Part shown: positions 6,546-14,348 of the stretch, in pieces
Position numbering within the stretch: position 1 is the first letter of the stretch
Layout of the letters: every line of letters starts with the position of its first letter
IMG/VR virus record: IMGVR_UViG_3300009104_001449
Location: 1-21,128 of that record
Source: a virus
Direction: 5' to 3' (one strand)
DNA length: 21,128 bases
The notes under the pieces: generated by a model
What the model was told of the DNA's origin: nothing
The model's database searches: none
What the model saw: only the letters and a program-made list of their open reading frames with translations
Made by a program: the position numbers and the translations under genes

Positions 6546-7213
6546 AAGGATTTAATACTTACATAGAAGAAGGTGTTCACGACCCCGGCATCTTTAAAGC
6601 TTTCTTTACTGCTGGAGGCCCTGGGTCGGGTAAATCCTATGTTGCGACAAAGGGTGGATTGGGTTCACTAAGTCCATTTGGATTAAAGATTGTCAACTCT
6701 GACCCTGTGTATGAAAAACTACTCAGAGATGCTGGACTTCAAACAACTGCAAAAGACATATATTCTAAACGAGGTCAGGCCATTAGAGATGTTGCTAAAG
6801 GTATGGTTGGTAGGCGACAGTCAGGATGGATAGAAGGTAGACTTGGATTGTTGATTGATGGTACTGGAAAAGATTATAAGAAAATTAAAAAACTTAGAGA
6901 TTCACTATATGGGATTGGGTATGATACCTATATGTTATTTGTGAACACCTCTCTTGATGTTGCTCAACAAAGAAATCAAATGAGAGCTAGAAGTCTAGAA
7001 GCTTCTGAAGTAGAAGAAATGTGGAACGCCGTTCAACAGAATATGGGAAAATTTCAATTGATGTTTGGAAGACAAAACTTTCTTCTGATAGATAACAATT
7101 CTGCCTCTGAGGATGTATTTAATAAGCTGTTTGTACAGATAAAGAAATTAATTGATGAACCTGTGACAAGTAAGGCTGCATTGGCCTGGATAAAGAGTCA
7201 ACTGCCTACTTGA
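6542..7213 (+). CDS. P-loop kinase (zeta-toxin/polynucleotide-kinase-like) with capsid-targeting-like leader
   Basis: The 223-residue protein has a Walker A motif GGPGSGKS (residues 25-32) after the strand FKAFFTA, and a hydrophobic strand LGLLIDGTG (D106) that serves as the Walker B-like acid. A lid-like Arg-rich segment (RNQMRARS) follows a FVNTSLDVA strand. This layout fits zeta-toxin/PNK/gluconate-kinase-type small kinases; the phosphate acceptor is unknown. The N-terminus MKGFNTYIEE then G again resembles an internal-protein leader with Ile-x-Glu. Its TGA stop (7211-7213) lies within the -35 box of the primase promoter. Confidence 0.85.
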   Translation: MKGFNTYIEEGVHDPGIFKAFFTAGGPGSGKSYVATKGGLGSLSPFGLKIVNSDPVYEKLLRDAGLQTTAKDIYSKRGQAIRDVAKGMVGRRQSGWIEGRLGLLIDGTGKDYKKIKKLRDSLYGIGYDTYMLFVNTSLDVAQQRNQMRARSLEASEVEEMWNAVQQNMGKFQLMFGRQNFLLIDNNSASEDVFNKLFVQIKKLIDEPVTSKAALAWIKSQLPT

Positions 7214-7237
7214 CAAATTGCTCAAATTTGATATAAT
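7210..7237 (+). promoter_or_regulatory. Consensus sigma70 promoter for primase
   Basis: A perfect -35 (TTGACA, 7210-7215) and a perfect -10 (TATAAT, 7232-7237) are separated by 16 bases. The -35 overlaps the stop of the kinase gene. Transcription would begin about 6-8 bases after the -10, at or next to the A of the primase ATG (7244). The transcript would thus be leaderless or nearly so. I noticed no other full-consensus promoter in the window. Confidence 0.8.
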
Positions 7238-7243
7238 CATAGT

Positions 7244-8251
7244 ATGAGCATTATAACTGATACAAAATATTTACTACAATTATCTCCACGATTAGATAGG
7301 TTTAAAAAGGTCAGGGATTACCTCTGGAACTTTCGATGCCCTCATTGTGGTGATTCCACCAAATCCAAAATTAAGGCTAGGGGGTATGTCTATCGTAAGA
7401 AGTCAGACCTATTCTTTAAGTGTCATAATTGTGGAATGGGACAATCAGTTGGAAATCTGGTTAAAGATATAGACCCATCACTTCATAAACAATATGTGAT
7501 GGAGCGATACAAGTCTGGTGAAACTGGTAAAGGAAAATCCAAAAAACCAGAATTCAAATTTGAACCACCAAAGTTCAAACCAAAGAAAACAATAATACAT
7601 TTACCTTCTATTGGTTCTCTACCAAAAGAACATTATGCTCGAGTGTATTATGAATCAAGAAAAATTCCAAATCATTTCATGGATAGAATCTTCTTTACAG
7701 AAGATTTCAAGAAATGGGCCCAATCAGTATGTCAGGTTGACTATTCAACACTTACTCAAGGTGAACCTAGATTAGTGATACCCTTTTTCGATAGAGACAA
7801 CAAGCTTATCGGAGCACAAGGGAGGGCCCTCCGCGAATCCAAAATTCGGTATGTGACAGTTAAAATACATGAGGATTGTCCAAAAATATTTGGGTTGGAA
7901 AGATGGAATTCTAAGGAACATACATATTTGGTAGAGGGTCCGATTGACTCTCTTTTCCTTCCAAACGCTCTTGCCATGGGTGGTAGTGATTTGAATAGTA
8001 TAGACTTTCTTGACAAATCCACAACAACTCTTGTCTTTGATAATGAACCAAGAAACTTTGAGATTTGGAAAAATATGAAATCTTTTTTGAACAAAGGATG
8101 GAAGGTGTGTGTCTGGCCAAGAACAGTTGGTAAAGATATTAACGAAATGGTCCTCAAAGGTCAGACAATAGACAAAATCCTTAAAAACATAAATATGAAT
8201 ACTTACTCTGGACAGAGGGGTGAGTGGGAAGCGAGAATGTGGAAAGTGTGA
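7244..8251 (+). CDS. 61: DNA primase, T4 gp61 type
   Basis: The 335-residue protein has an N-terminal CHC2-type zinc ribbon (C-P-H-C-G-D near residue 32, then C-H-N-C-G near 60). The TOPRIM-like core follows, with EPRLVIPFFDRDNKLIGAQGRAL, a YLVEGPIDSLF block (the catalytic Glu of TOPRIM) and TLVFDNEPRN. These match T4 gp61, which makes RNA primers with the gp41 helicase. Length is close to T4 gp61. No ribosome site precedes the ATG; a consensus promoter ends 6 bases before it, suggesting leaderless translation. The stop overlaps the thyX ATG (TGATG). Confidence 0.93.
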   Translation: MSIITDTKYLLQLSPRLDRFKKVRDYLWNFRCPHCGDSTKSKIKARGYVYRKKSDLFFKCHNCGMGQSVGNLVKDIDPSLHKQYVMERYKSGETGKGKSKKPEFKFEPPKFKPKKTIIHLPSIGSLPKEHYARVYYESRKIPNHFMDRIFFTEDFKKWAQSVCQVDYSTLTQGEPRLVIPFFDRDNKLIGAQGRALRESKIRYVTVKIHEDCPKIFGLERWNSKEHTYLVEGPIDSLFLPNALAMGGSDLNSIDFLDKSTTTLVFDNEPRNFEIWKNMKSFLNKGWKVCVWPRTVGKDINEMVLKGQTIDKILKNINMNTYSGQRGEWEARMWKV

Positions 8252-9069
8252 TGATTGATGAAAATGGAGAACCACAGAATAAAATAGAAGTTCATGAACT
8301 TGGATTCGTAAAACTTCTTGATGTCATGGGTAATGATGAGGAGGTAGAAAATGCTGCTAGGCTCAGTTATGGTACTGGTACACGGAAGGTAAGCCAAACG
8401 CGAAACCTCATTCGCTACTTAATGAGACATAAGCATACATCACCTTTTGAAATGTGTGAAGTTAAATTTCACATAAAACTTCCCATCTTTGTTATGCGAC
8501 AGCTCGTTAGACATAGGACAGCAAGTTTAAACGAGTATTCGGGACGATACTCAATCATGAGTAATGAGTATTATCTGCCTGAGGCTGATTACCTTCAAAA
8601 ACAATCCAAAACAAATAATCAAGGTAGGGATGAAAAACACCCATCGACAGGCCTTTTGCATTATGAATTCAATAGAGTTTATGATAACGCACATATTGCG
8701 TATGAAAATCTATTGGAAGAAGACATAGCAAGAGAGTTGTCGAGGGTCGTACTACCTGTAGCCAATTATACGGAGTGTATATGGAAAATAGACTTACATA
8801 ATTTTTTCCATGTGGTTCACTTACGTGCCGATAGTCATGCTCAACGTGAAATACGAGATTATGCTAACGCGATGTATGAGTTAGTGAAACCACATTTTCC
8901 TCTATGTTGTGAAGCGTTTGAAGATTATATTGTTAATGGTGAAACATTTTCAAAACAAGAAATGGAAGTTATAAAAGACAATCTTAATGGAAGTTGGACT
9001 ATGGACAAATACGGATTGTCAGAACGAGAATCAAAAGAATTTTTAGTAAAGATAGGAGAAAAACAATGA
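8251..9069 (+). CDS. thyX: Flavin-dependent thymidylate synthase ThyX
   Basis: ThyX methylates dUMP to dTMP with FAD and methylenetetrahydrofolate. The 272-residue protein holds the defining RHRT-7-Ser type motif (RHRTASLNEYSGRYS, about residues 87-101), the ARLSYG nucleotide block, the RHKHTSPFE block and a C-terminal AHAQREIR-like helix (DSHAQREIRDYA). I chose ATG 8251, which overlaps the primase stop and has GGAAAG just upstream. A GTG at 8224 would add nine residues but has a poorly spaced ribosome site. It forms an operon with primase and the RNR gene (ATGA overlap at 9066). Confidence 0.95.
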   Translation: MIDENGEPQNKIEVHELGFVKLLDVMGNDEEVENAARLSYGTGTRKVSQTRNLIRYLMRHKHTSPFEMCEVKFHIKLPIFVMRQLVRHRTASLNEYSGRYSIMSNEYYLPEADYLQKQSKTNNQGRDEKHPSTGLLHYEFNRVYDNAHIAYENLLEEDIARELSRVVLPVANYTECIWKIDLHNFFHVVHLRADSHAQREIRDYANAMYELVKPHFPLCCEAFEDYIVNGETFSKQEMEVIKDNLNGSWTMDKYGLSERESKEFLVKIGEKQ

Positions 9070-11006
9070 GATTACCAACCACCTACCAAGAATATATTCA
9101 TCTTTCAAGATACGCACGATGGGATTATACTTTAAAAAGACGAGAAACTTGGGATGAAACAGTAGAACGATATTTTAATTTTTTTGAAGGTTGGTTAGAA
9201 GAGAAACATGAATACAAACTAGAAAACGGACAGAAGGAAGAATTACAAAATGCAGTAAAAGACTTGAAGGTAATGCCATCTATGAGGTGTCTTATGACAG
9301 CTGGTCCGGCATTACAAAAGGAAAATATCGCAGGTTATAATTGTTCCTATATACAGATAGATAGCCAAAGATCGTTTGATGAAATTCTCTATGTTTTAAT
9401 GAACGGAACAGGCGTAGGATTTTCAGTTGAAGAAGAATACACCTCCCAACTACCTGCTATACCAGAAGATTTGTATGATACAGATACAACAGTTGTAGTA
9501 GCAGATTCCAAGTTAGGTTGGGCCAGAGCCTTCAAAGAGCTTATCTCTTTGTTATATGGTGGTCATATTCCAAGATGGGATGTAAGTAAAGTTAGACCGG
9601 CAGGAGCACCTTTAAAGACATTTGGTGGAAGAGCCTCAGGCCCAGATCCATTAATAGATTTATTTAATTTTACTGTAAATACTTTTAAGAATGCAAAGGG
9701 AAGAAAACTACACCCGATAGAATGCCACGATATAGTCTGTAAAACAGCAGAGATAGTGGTTGTGGGTGGTGTTCGGCGAAGTGCTCTTATAAGTTTGTCT
9801 AATCTCAATGATAGAGAAATGAGATTCGCCAAACATGGAGAATGGTTTACACATAATGTACAACGAGCACTTGCTAATAATTCGGTTAATTATAAAGAAA
9901 AACCAGATGTAGGAACTTTCATGAGGGAATGGTTGTCTCTCTATGATTCTAAGTCGGGGGAAAGAGGAATATATAATGGTCTGTCAGCAAAAAGGACTGT
10001 AGAAAGGACAAATGGAAGATACAGAGATAGAGATGGAAATTCTATACGAAGACGAGCTCCCAGAGGAGATTTTGGCACCAATCCGTGCAGCGAGATCATT
10101 CTTCGGTCCCGCGAGTTCTGCAACTTATCTGAAGTCGTTGTCAGACGAGATGACACTCGCGAGTCTCTCCAAGAGAAAGTTAGAAATGCGACTATCCTTG
10201 GCACATTTCAATCAACTCTTACCGAGTTCAAATACCTCTCAAGAGAGTGGAAAAAGAATTGTGACGAAGAAAGATTATTGGGAGTATCGCTTACAGGAAT
10301 AATGGATAATCCTCTTACAAATGGAACTAAAAAGGGATTAGAAGAATTATTGGAAGAATTAAGAGATGTTGCATACGAAACAAACAAAAAATGGGCAGAA
10401 ATACTTGGAATTCCAGTTAGTGCCGCCATTACTTGTGTCAAACCTAGTGGTACTGTTTCTCAGCTTGTTGATAGTGCTTCTGGTATTCATGCCAGGCATA
10501 ATACTCATTATATTAGGACAGTAAGGGCTGATAATAAAGATCCACTTTGTAAGATGATGAAAGAACAGGGGTTTCCACATGAACCCGATATTACAAAGCC
10601 AGAACATACTACTGTATTTTCGTTTCCTATGCAGAGTCCTAAAGGAGCAATCTGTAGAACGGAATTATCAGCAATGAAACAGTTGGAACTCTGGAAAATT
10701 TATGCCACTCATTGGTGTGAGCATAAACCTTCTGTAACTATTTCAGTTAAGGAACAGGAATGGCCAGAAGTTCAGGCTTGGGTGTGGGAAAATTTTGATG
10801 ATATTAGTGGTATTTCATTTTTACCACATTCAGAGCATGTATATCGTCAAGCACCATATCAAGATTGTGATGTAAAAGAATACAAAAAACAGTTGACAGA
10901 AATGCCTAAGAATGTAGATTGGAGCACATTGTCAACATACGAATCACAAGACTATACAGTTGCGAGTCAAGAATTGGCATGTGTGGCTGGTGGTTGTGAA
11001 ATTTAA
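9066..11006 (+). CDS. nrdJ/rtpR: Class II adenosylcobalamin-dependent ribonucleoside-triphosphate reductase (RTPR-type)
   Basis: The 646-residue monomeric-type reductase makes dNTPs from NTPs with a B12 radical. Visible are the redox Cys in YNCSY (C93), the active-site N339-P-C341-S-E343 with thiyl C341, the partner Cys in REFCNLSE (C352) and the GGVRRSA block. The KPSGTVSQLV phosphate-binding segment and a C-terminal redox pair C639-x4-C644 (CVAGGC) are also present. It is shorter than the Lactobacillus enzyme. Start ATG 9066 overlaps the thyX stop and has AGGAG upstream; the earlier ATG at 8994 lies inside thyX and encodes no family residues. A stretch around 10040-10220 uses more G/C-ending codons than the rest. 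The host must supply cobalamin. Confidence 0.95.
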   Translation: MRLPTTYQEYIHLSRYARWDYTLKRRETWDETVERYFNFFEGWLEEKHEYKLENGQKEELQNAVKDLKVMPSMRCLMTAGPALQKENIAGYNCSYIQIDSQRSFDEILYVLMNGTGVGFSVEEEYTSQLPAIPEDLYDTDTTVVVADSKLGWARAFKELISLLYGGHIPRWDVSKVRPAGAPLKTFGGRASGPDPLIDLFNFTVNTFKNAKGRKLHPIECHDIVCKTAEIVVVGGVRRSALISLSNLNDREMRFAKHGEWFTHNVQRALANNSVNYKEKPDVGTFMREWLSLYDSKSGERGIYNGLSAKRTVERTNGRYRDRDGNSIRRRAPRGDFGTNPCSEIILRSREFCNLSEVVVRRDDTRESLQEKVRNATILGTFQSTLTEFKYLSREWKKNCDEERLLGVSLTGIMDNPLTNGTKKGLEELLEELRDVAYETNKKWAEILGIPVSAAITCVKPSGTVSQLVDSASGIHARHNTHYIRTVRADNKDPLCKMMKEQGFPHEPDITKPEHTTVFSFPMQSPKGAICRTELSAMKQLELWKIYATHWCEHKPSVTISVKEQEWPEVQAWVWENFDDISGISFLPHSEHVYRQAPYQDCDVKEYKKQLTEMPKNVDWSTLSTYESQDYTVASQELACVAGGCEI

Positions 11007-11013
11007 GGAAGAG

Positions 11014-11472
11014 ATGAAGTCAGTACTCAAATGGTGGTTAATATTCTGTATTACAGTATTAGGATTACTTACATGCGTATACTTTAATATACATAAAGAA
11101 TTATATGTAGCCGATGTAACTCGATTGAGTTTTTTTATACTTTCTATTTTTATTTGTACCTCAATTTGGATAGGTACAAAAACCTACAAAGTTGGTGTCC
11201 AAGAGGACTATGACCAAAAAAGTAATGTGGGGTGGTTTATTTCTGAATCATGCCTTGCTCTTGGAATGGTAGGAACTGTTACTGGATTTTTAATAATGTT
11301 AAAAACAGCATTTGAAAACGTAGATGTATCAAATTCTGTTACATTACAACAGGCATTGTCAGATATGGCAACAGGGATGAGTACGGCTCTTTGGACTACT
11401 CTGGTTGGATTGGTATGTTCACTTATCATCAAAGTCCAGTTGGTGAATCTTGAAGTAGCACTAAATGAATAA
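11014..11472 (+). CDS. MotA/TolQ/ExbB-family proton-channel-like protein
   Basis: The 152-residue protein has four hydrophobic segments (about 7-25, 37-54, 80-97 and 120-142). The last two bear the family signature: GMVGTVTGFLIM, then MATGMSTALWTTLVGLV with channel-lining threonines. In TolQ/ExbB/MotA this core conducts protons and drives a TolR/ExbD/MotB partner. Such a partner follows directly at 11465, overlapping by 8 bases. The start at 11014 follows AAGGAAGAG; the ATG at 10960 lies inside the RNR gene. The protein is short, with little cytoplasmic domain. The energised target is unknown. Confidence 0.82.
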   Translation: MKSVLKWWLIFCITVLGLLTCVYFNIHKELYVADVTRLSFFILSIFICTSIWIGTKTYKVGVQEDYDQKSNVGWFISESCLALGMVGTVTGFLIMLKTAFENVDVSNSVTLQQALSDMATGMSTALWTTLVGLVCSLIIKVQLVNLEVALNE

Positions 11473-12259
11473 TGAAAAATACAAGTCAACTATTGGTTTT
11501 ACAGATCTGCTTTTTAATATCCTTGTCGGTTTCGCTTTCCTTTTTATTATTGCATTTCTTCTCATAAAACCAGAACAAAAGAAAGCTGACTTTCAACGGA
11601 AGGCTGAATTTGTTGTTGTCATGGAATGGGACCATGACCAGCCAGACGATATAGACCTTTATGTACAAGACCCAACTCAGGCTAAGGTTCATTTTAGATT
11701 ACCTATAACGAACTTTATGTACTTGGATAAAGATGATTTGGGTTATGCAAATGATATTGTAAAACGTGCGGATGGTACAGTAACAAAAGTAAATATTAAT
11801 AGAGAGGTAGTTACTATTCGTGGTATCATTGCTGGCGAATACGTTATTAATGCTCATTATTATTCTTCAAGAGAGTGGTCAAGATTAGGCCAATTGACTA
11901 CTAATGGGGAAATGGGAGAAATGGGTGATACTGTTAATAGTAAAATAGTTAATAACAAAGATGAACCATTAACTGTAAAAATAGAATTACATAAAGTTAC
12001 TCCCTATAAAATTTTATGGGTAGGAGAAAAGAAATTTCATCGTAAAGGACAAGAAGAAACTTTTGTAAGATTTACTATAGATAAAGATGGTGAACTGCTT
12101 GGAGATTTTGAGTATGAAGACAAAAAGTTTGTAGTACCTTATATGCGTTCTGGAATAACAGCCCCAGATATAATAGAAGATGAACCTGACGGGGCAACAA
12201 GGATTGGTACTCATCCTAATGGTGCTGATGATGAATCTCATTCTGAAAGAGGGTGGTAG
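11465..12259 (+). CDS. TolR/ExbD/MotB-like partner with a periplasmic domain
   Basis: The 264-residue protein has one N-terminal transmembrane helix (about 15-34) preceded by an acidic residue in GFTDLLFNILVGF (D14). This is the position of the proton-binding Asp in ExbD/TolR/MotB. The long periplasmic part includes a DIDLYVQDP motif (63-70) and an IAGEYVINAHYYS strand. That resembles the YfaP/DUF2135-type domain (DhDLhVxDP...YxVxVxYY) rather than the OmpA or TolR peptidoglycan domain. The C-terminus is acidic. It overlaps the TolQ-like gene, so the two form a translationally coupled pair, probably a small ion-driven motor or channel. Confidence 0.75.
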   Translation: MNNEKYKSTIGFTDLLFNILVGFAFLFIIAFLLIKPEQKKADFQRKAEFVVVMEWDHDQPDDIDLYVQDPTQAKVHFRLPITNFMYLDKDDLGYANDIVKRADGTVTKVNINREVVTIRGIIAGEYVINAHYYSSREWSRLGQLTTNGEMGEMGDTVNSKIVNNKDEPLTVKIELHKVTPYKILWVGEKKFHRKGQEETFVRFTIDKDGELLGDFEYEDKKFVVPYMRSGITAPDIIEDEPDGATRIGTHPNGADDESHSERGW

Positions 12260-12261
12260 AT

Positions 12262-12756
12262 ATGATAGCAATTTTAGTTTTTGGATTAGTTGTTCTTTCT
12301 ACAGTTTGTCTTTGGTTACTAATTGAACAAAGAAAAAGTTGGAAATTTTTGATTTGGTTTATTCCTATTCTTTTAGTATTAAGTACATCAACTTATGTTA
12401 CTTATACTTCAATATTAGGTTTTCCAAAAATAGCTTTACCAAAAGAGGGAATGTATTTAAAACATCATATAGCTGAACCAAATTGGATTTACTTATGGGT
12501 TTTAGAAAAAAATAATGTACCGATGTCATATCAAATAGTTTATTCTAAGGAAACACATAATGCACTGGAAGGTGTTAAACAAAAATCTGATGAAGGTGCA
12601 TTTATGATTTTAGAAGATATGGGTGAAAATATGGAAAATAAAGGAGATGAAGCAGAAAATCAAAATGCACGGCGTGGATTTACCATTGGTGGAGATATGG
12701 GTTTTTATAAGTGGGATTTTGAATCCATCATTACACCAAAAGACACACAACAATAG
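12262..12756 (+). CDS. Two-TM membrane protein with soluble C-terminal domain, unknown
   Basis: The 164-residue product has two transmembrane helices (about 2-21 and 27-48). A soluble domain follows with WIYLWVLEK and QIVYSKETH strands and a Glu/Asn-rich linker near the end. I chose ATG 12262, 8 bases after AGAGGG; a GTG at 12253 overlaps the upstream stop and would add three residues. No family is recognised. Position after the TolQ/TolR-like pair suggests a third component of the same envelope complex, an inference from order only. Confidence 0.7.
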   Translation: MIAILVFGLVVLSTVCLWLLIEQRKSWKFLIWFIPILLVLSTSTYVTYTSILGFPKIALPKEGMYLKHHIAEPNWIYLWVLEKNNVPMSYQIVYSKETHNALEGVKQKSDEGAFMILEDMGENMENKGDEAENQNARRGFTIGGDMGFYKWDFESIITPKDTQQ

Positions 12757-12765
12757 AAGGAGCAA

Positions 12766-12996
12766 ATGCAAAAGCTATTATTAATTATTATAATGATGGC
12801 GACATGGATGGTTGTTGGTTGCACAACAAATTTTACAAATACAAATGGTGATGGATGTTATGGATATTGGGAATCAAATAGATGGGGATTGAAAAGAGGA
12901 ACATTATTAAAGAATCAAAATTATTCTAAACCCTATCGACAATGTGTAGATGAAGATGATATTATATTAAACAAGGAAAAAAGACCATACGGATAA
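12766..12996 (+). CDS. Small lipoprotein, unknown function
   Basis: The 76-residue protein has a type II signal peptide: a short n-region (MQK), a hydrophobic core and lipobox VVGC with C19 as the lipidated cysteine. The mature part is about 58 residues with two more cysteines (in GDGCYGYW and YRQCVDE) that could form a disulfide in the periplasm. A strong ribosome site (AGAAGGAG) precedes the ATG. It follows the TolQ/TolR-like block and precedes the transporter. Confidence 0.78.
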   Translation: MQKLLLIIIMMATWMVVGCTTNFTNTNGDGCYGYWESNRWGLKRGTLLKNQNYSKPYRQCVDEDDIILNKEKRPYG

Positions 12997-13010
12997 TATG
13001 AAAGGTTATT

Positions 13011-14042
13011 ATGATTAAATCGTTTTATGCAACAAAAGAATGGATGACTTGGGCTTATGGGGGTGGTTTAGCACTCATCATATCCCTTTGGTTACAAGTT
13101 CAAATGAGTGTTGCTATTAATGAATGGTATGGTGGATTCTATAATCTTTTACAGAACGCAAAAGATTATGTGGATAAACCACAAGAAGGTATAACACAAT
13201 TATATGACCAATTAATATCTTTACAGTATGTTCTAACAGGATTTGAAGGAAGTCCATCATTTGCTGTGATTGCATTTCCGTATATTGCGTTGGCTATTTT
13301 TACTGGATGGTTCACAAGAATCTATGGGTTGAGATGGCGAGAAGCAATAACATTTAATTATATACCACAATGGCAGGTAGTAGACCAAGAGATTGAGGGT
13401 GCAAGTCAAAGGATACAAGAAGATTGTAATAGATGGGCACGATTAATTGAGTCATTAGGATTACAGGTAGTTCGTGCAATTATGACCTTAATCGCATTTA
13501 TTCCTATACTATGGGGATTTAGTGATAAGGTAGACATTCCGATTATAAGAGACTTTGAAGGTTCTCTAGTTTGGGGAACTCTGATAATTTCACTAGGTGG
13601 TCTCGCAATATCATGGTTTGTTGGATGGAAATTGCCAGGACTAGAATACAATAATCAGCGAGTAGAAGCCGCATTCAGAAAGGACTTAGTACTTGGAGAA
13701 GATGATAAAGCAAATTATGCGCAATCTGATACCCTCGCCGAACTCTTTTTGGGGATCAGATTTAACTACCATCGTCTTTATTTGCATTATGGTTATTTCG
13801 ATTGTTGGGTTACTTTTTATGATCAGTTTATGATCATTGCCCCATATCTTATTATGGGTCCGAGTTTGTTTACTGGAGCAATCACTTTAGGGGTGATGGT
13901 TCAAGTATCAAATGCGTTCAGTAAAGTACATGGTGGATTTGCGTTGTTCTTACATAATTGGACAACAATTACAGAATTACGATCCATTTGGAAACGCCTT
14001 CATGAGTTTGAAGCAAATTTATTAAAATATAGAAAGGTATAA
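13011..14042 (+). CDS. sbmA/bacA-like: SbmA/BacA-like inner-membrane peptide transporter
   Basis: The 343-residue protein matches the SbmA/BacA family closely: EWYGGFYNLLQ, LRWREA, IEGASQRIQEDCNRWA, IMTLIAFIPIL, KLPGLEYNNQRVEAA(F)RKDLV.GEDD, FNYHRLYLHY and ITLGVMVQVSNAF. Several hydrophobic helices are evident. E. coli SbmA has about 406 residues and takes up peptides such as microcins using the proton gradient; relatives also move cobalamin. This copy lacks about 60 N-terminal residues but begins with its own start and ribosome site (AAAGG), and the conserved core is intact. A link to the B12-dependent RNR is an attractive guess but not shown. Confidence 0.92.
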   Translation: MIKSFYATKEWMTWAYGGGLALIISLWLQVQMSVAINEWYGGFYNLLQNAKDYVDKPQEGITQLYDQLISLQYVLTGFEGSPSFAVIAFPYIALAIFTGWFTRIYGLRWREAITFNYIPQWQVVDQEIEGASQRIQEDCNRWARLIESLGLQVVRAIMTLIAFIPILWGFSDKVDIPIIRDFEGSLVWGTLIISLGGLAISWFVGWKLPGLEYNNQRVEAAFRKDLVLGEDDKANYAQSDTLAELFLGIRFNYHRLYLHYGYFDCWVTFYDQFMIIAPYLIMGPSLFTGAITLGVMVQVSNAFSKVHGGFALFLHNWTTITELRSIWKRLHEFEANLLKYRKV

Positions 14043-14043
14043 C

Positions 14044-14187
14044 ATGGATTTGTGTATGACATTAGCAAATGATTTAATATCTATATCCTCCACCCATATG
14101 ATCATCGGAGGAATTATCTTTTCGGGAATGGCATTTTGTTTAGGAGTTATTTTTGAAAAATCTCTAAATGGAGAAGAATTAATATGA
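14044..14187 (+). CDS. 47-residue single-pass membrane protein
   Basis: An ATG immediately after the transporter stop opens 47 codons with one hydrophobic helix (about residues 19-37, MIIGGIIFSGMAFCLGVIF) and a charged C-terminus. Its TGA overlaps the next ATG (ATGA at 14184). No family is recognised. The overlaps on both sides support it as real; the ribosome site is weak, so coupling is likely. Confidence 0.6.
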   Translation: MDLCMTLANDLISISSTHMIIGGIIFSGMAFCLGVIFEKSLNGEELI

Positions 14188-14348
14188 CAGAAACATCATT
14201 ACTAATATTAGTATTGCTATTTTTGATTGGATGCTTTTTTGTAGTATATTACTATGACCGAAAACTTGTTAAGGCTATAGCAGATTATGAGAAAAGGTTA
14301 GATGAAAAGGGTATTCTTAAACGCCATTTTAGTAAGCCTATTACTTAG
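14184..14348 (+). CDS. 54-residue membrane protein overlapping a lipoprotein gene
   Basis: The protein has an N-terminal transmembrane helix (about residues 5-23) and a basic, helical C-terminal part (KLVKAIADYEKRLDEKG). Its last 47 bases overlap, in another frame, the start of the lipoprotein gene at 14302. A TM protein followed by an overlapping lipoprotein is the arrangement of Rz/Rz1 spanins, but the periplasmic part is very short for an inner spanin. The spanin idea is weak. Confidence 0.55.
   Translation: MTETSLLILVLLFLIGCFFVVYYYDRKLVKAIADYEKRLDEKGILKRHFSKPIT

Noticed and set aside
7756-8275. Long minus-strand frames of 133 and 167 codons
   Set aside because: They lie opposite the primase core, whose family motifs are clear, and every other supported gene is on the + strand.
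8994-9065. Earlier ATG for the RNR gene
   Set aside because: The extra 24 residues are the thyX C-terminus read in another frame; ATG 9066 has a ribosome site and the usual overlap.
10012-10302. 96-codon + strand frame inside the RNR gene
   Set aside because: It overlaps the conserved active-site region of RNR in another frame and has no ribosome site; it is explained by the local codon patch.
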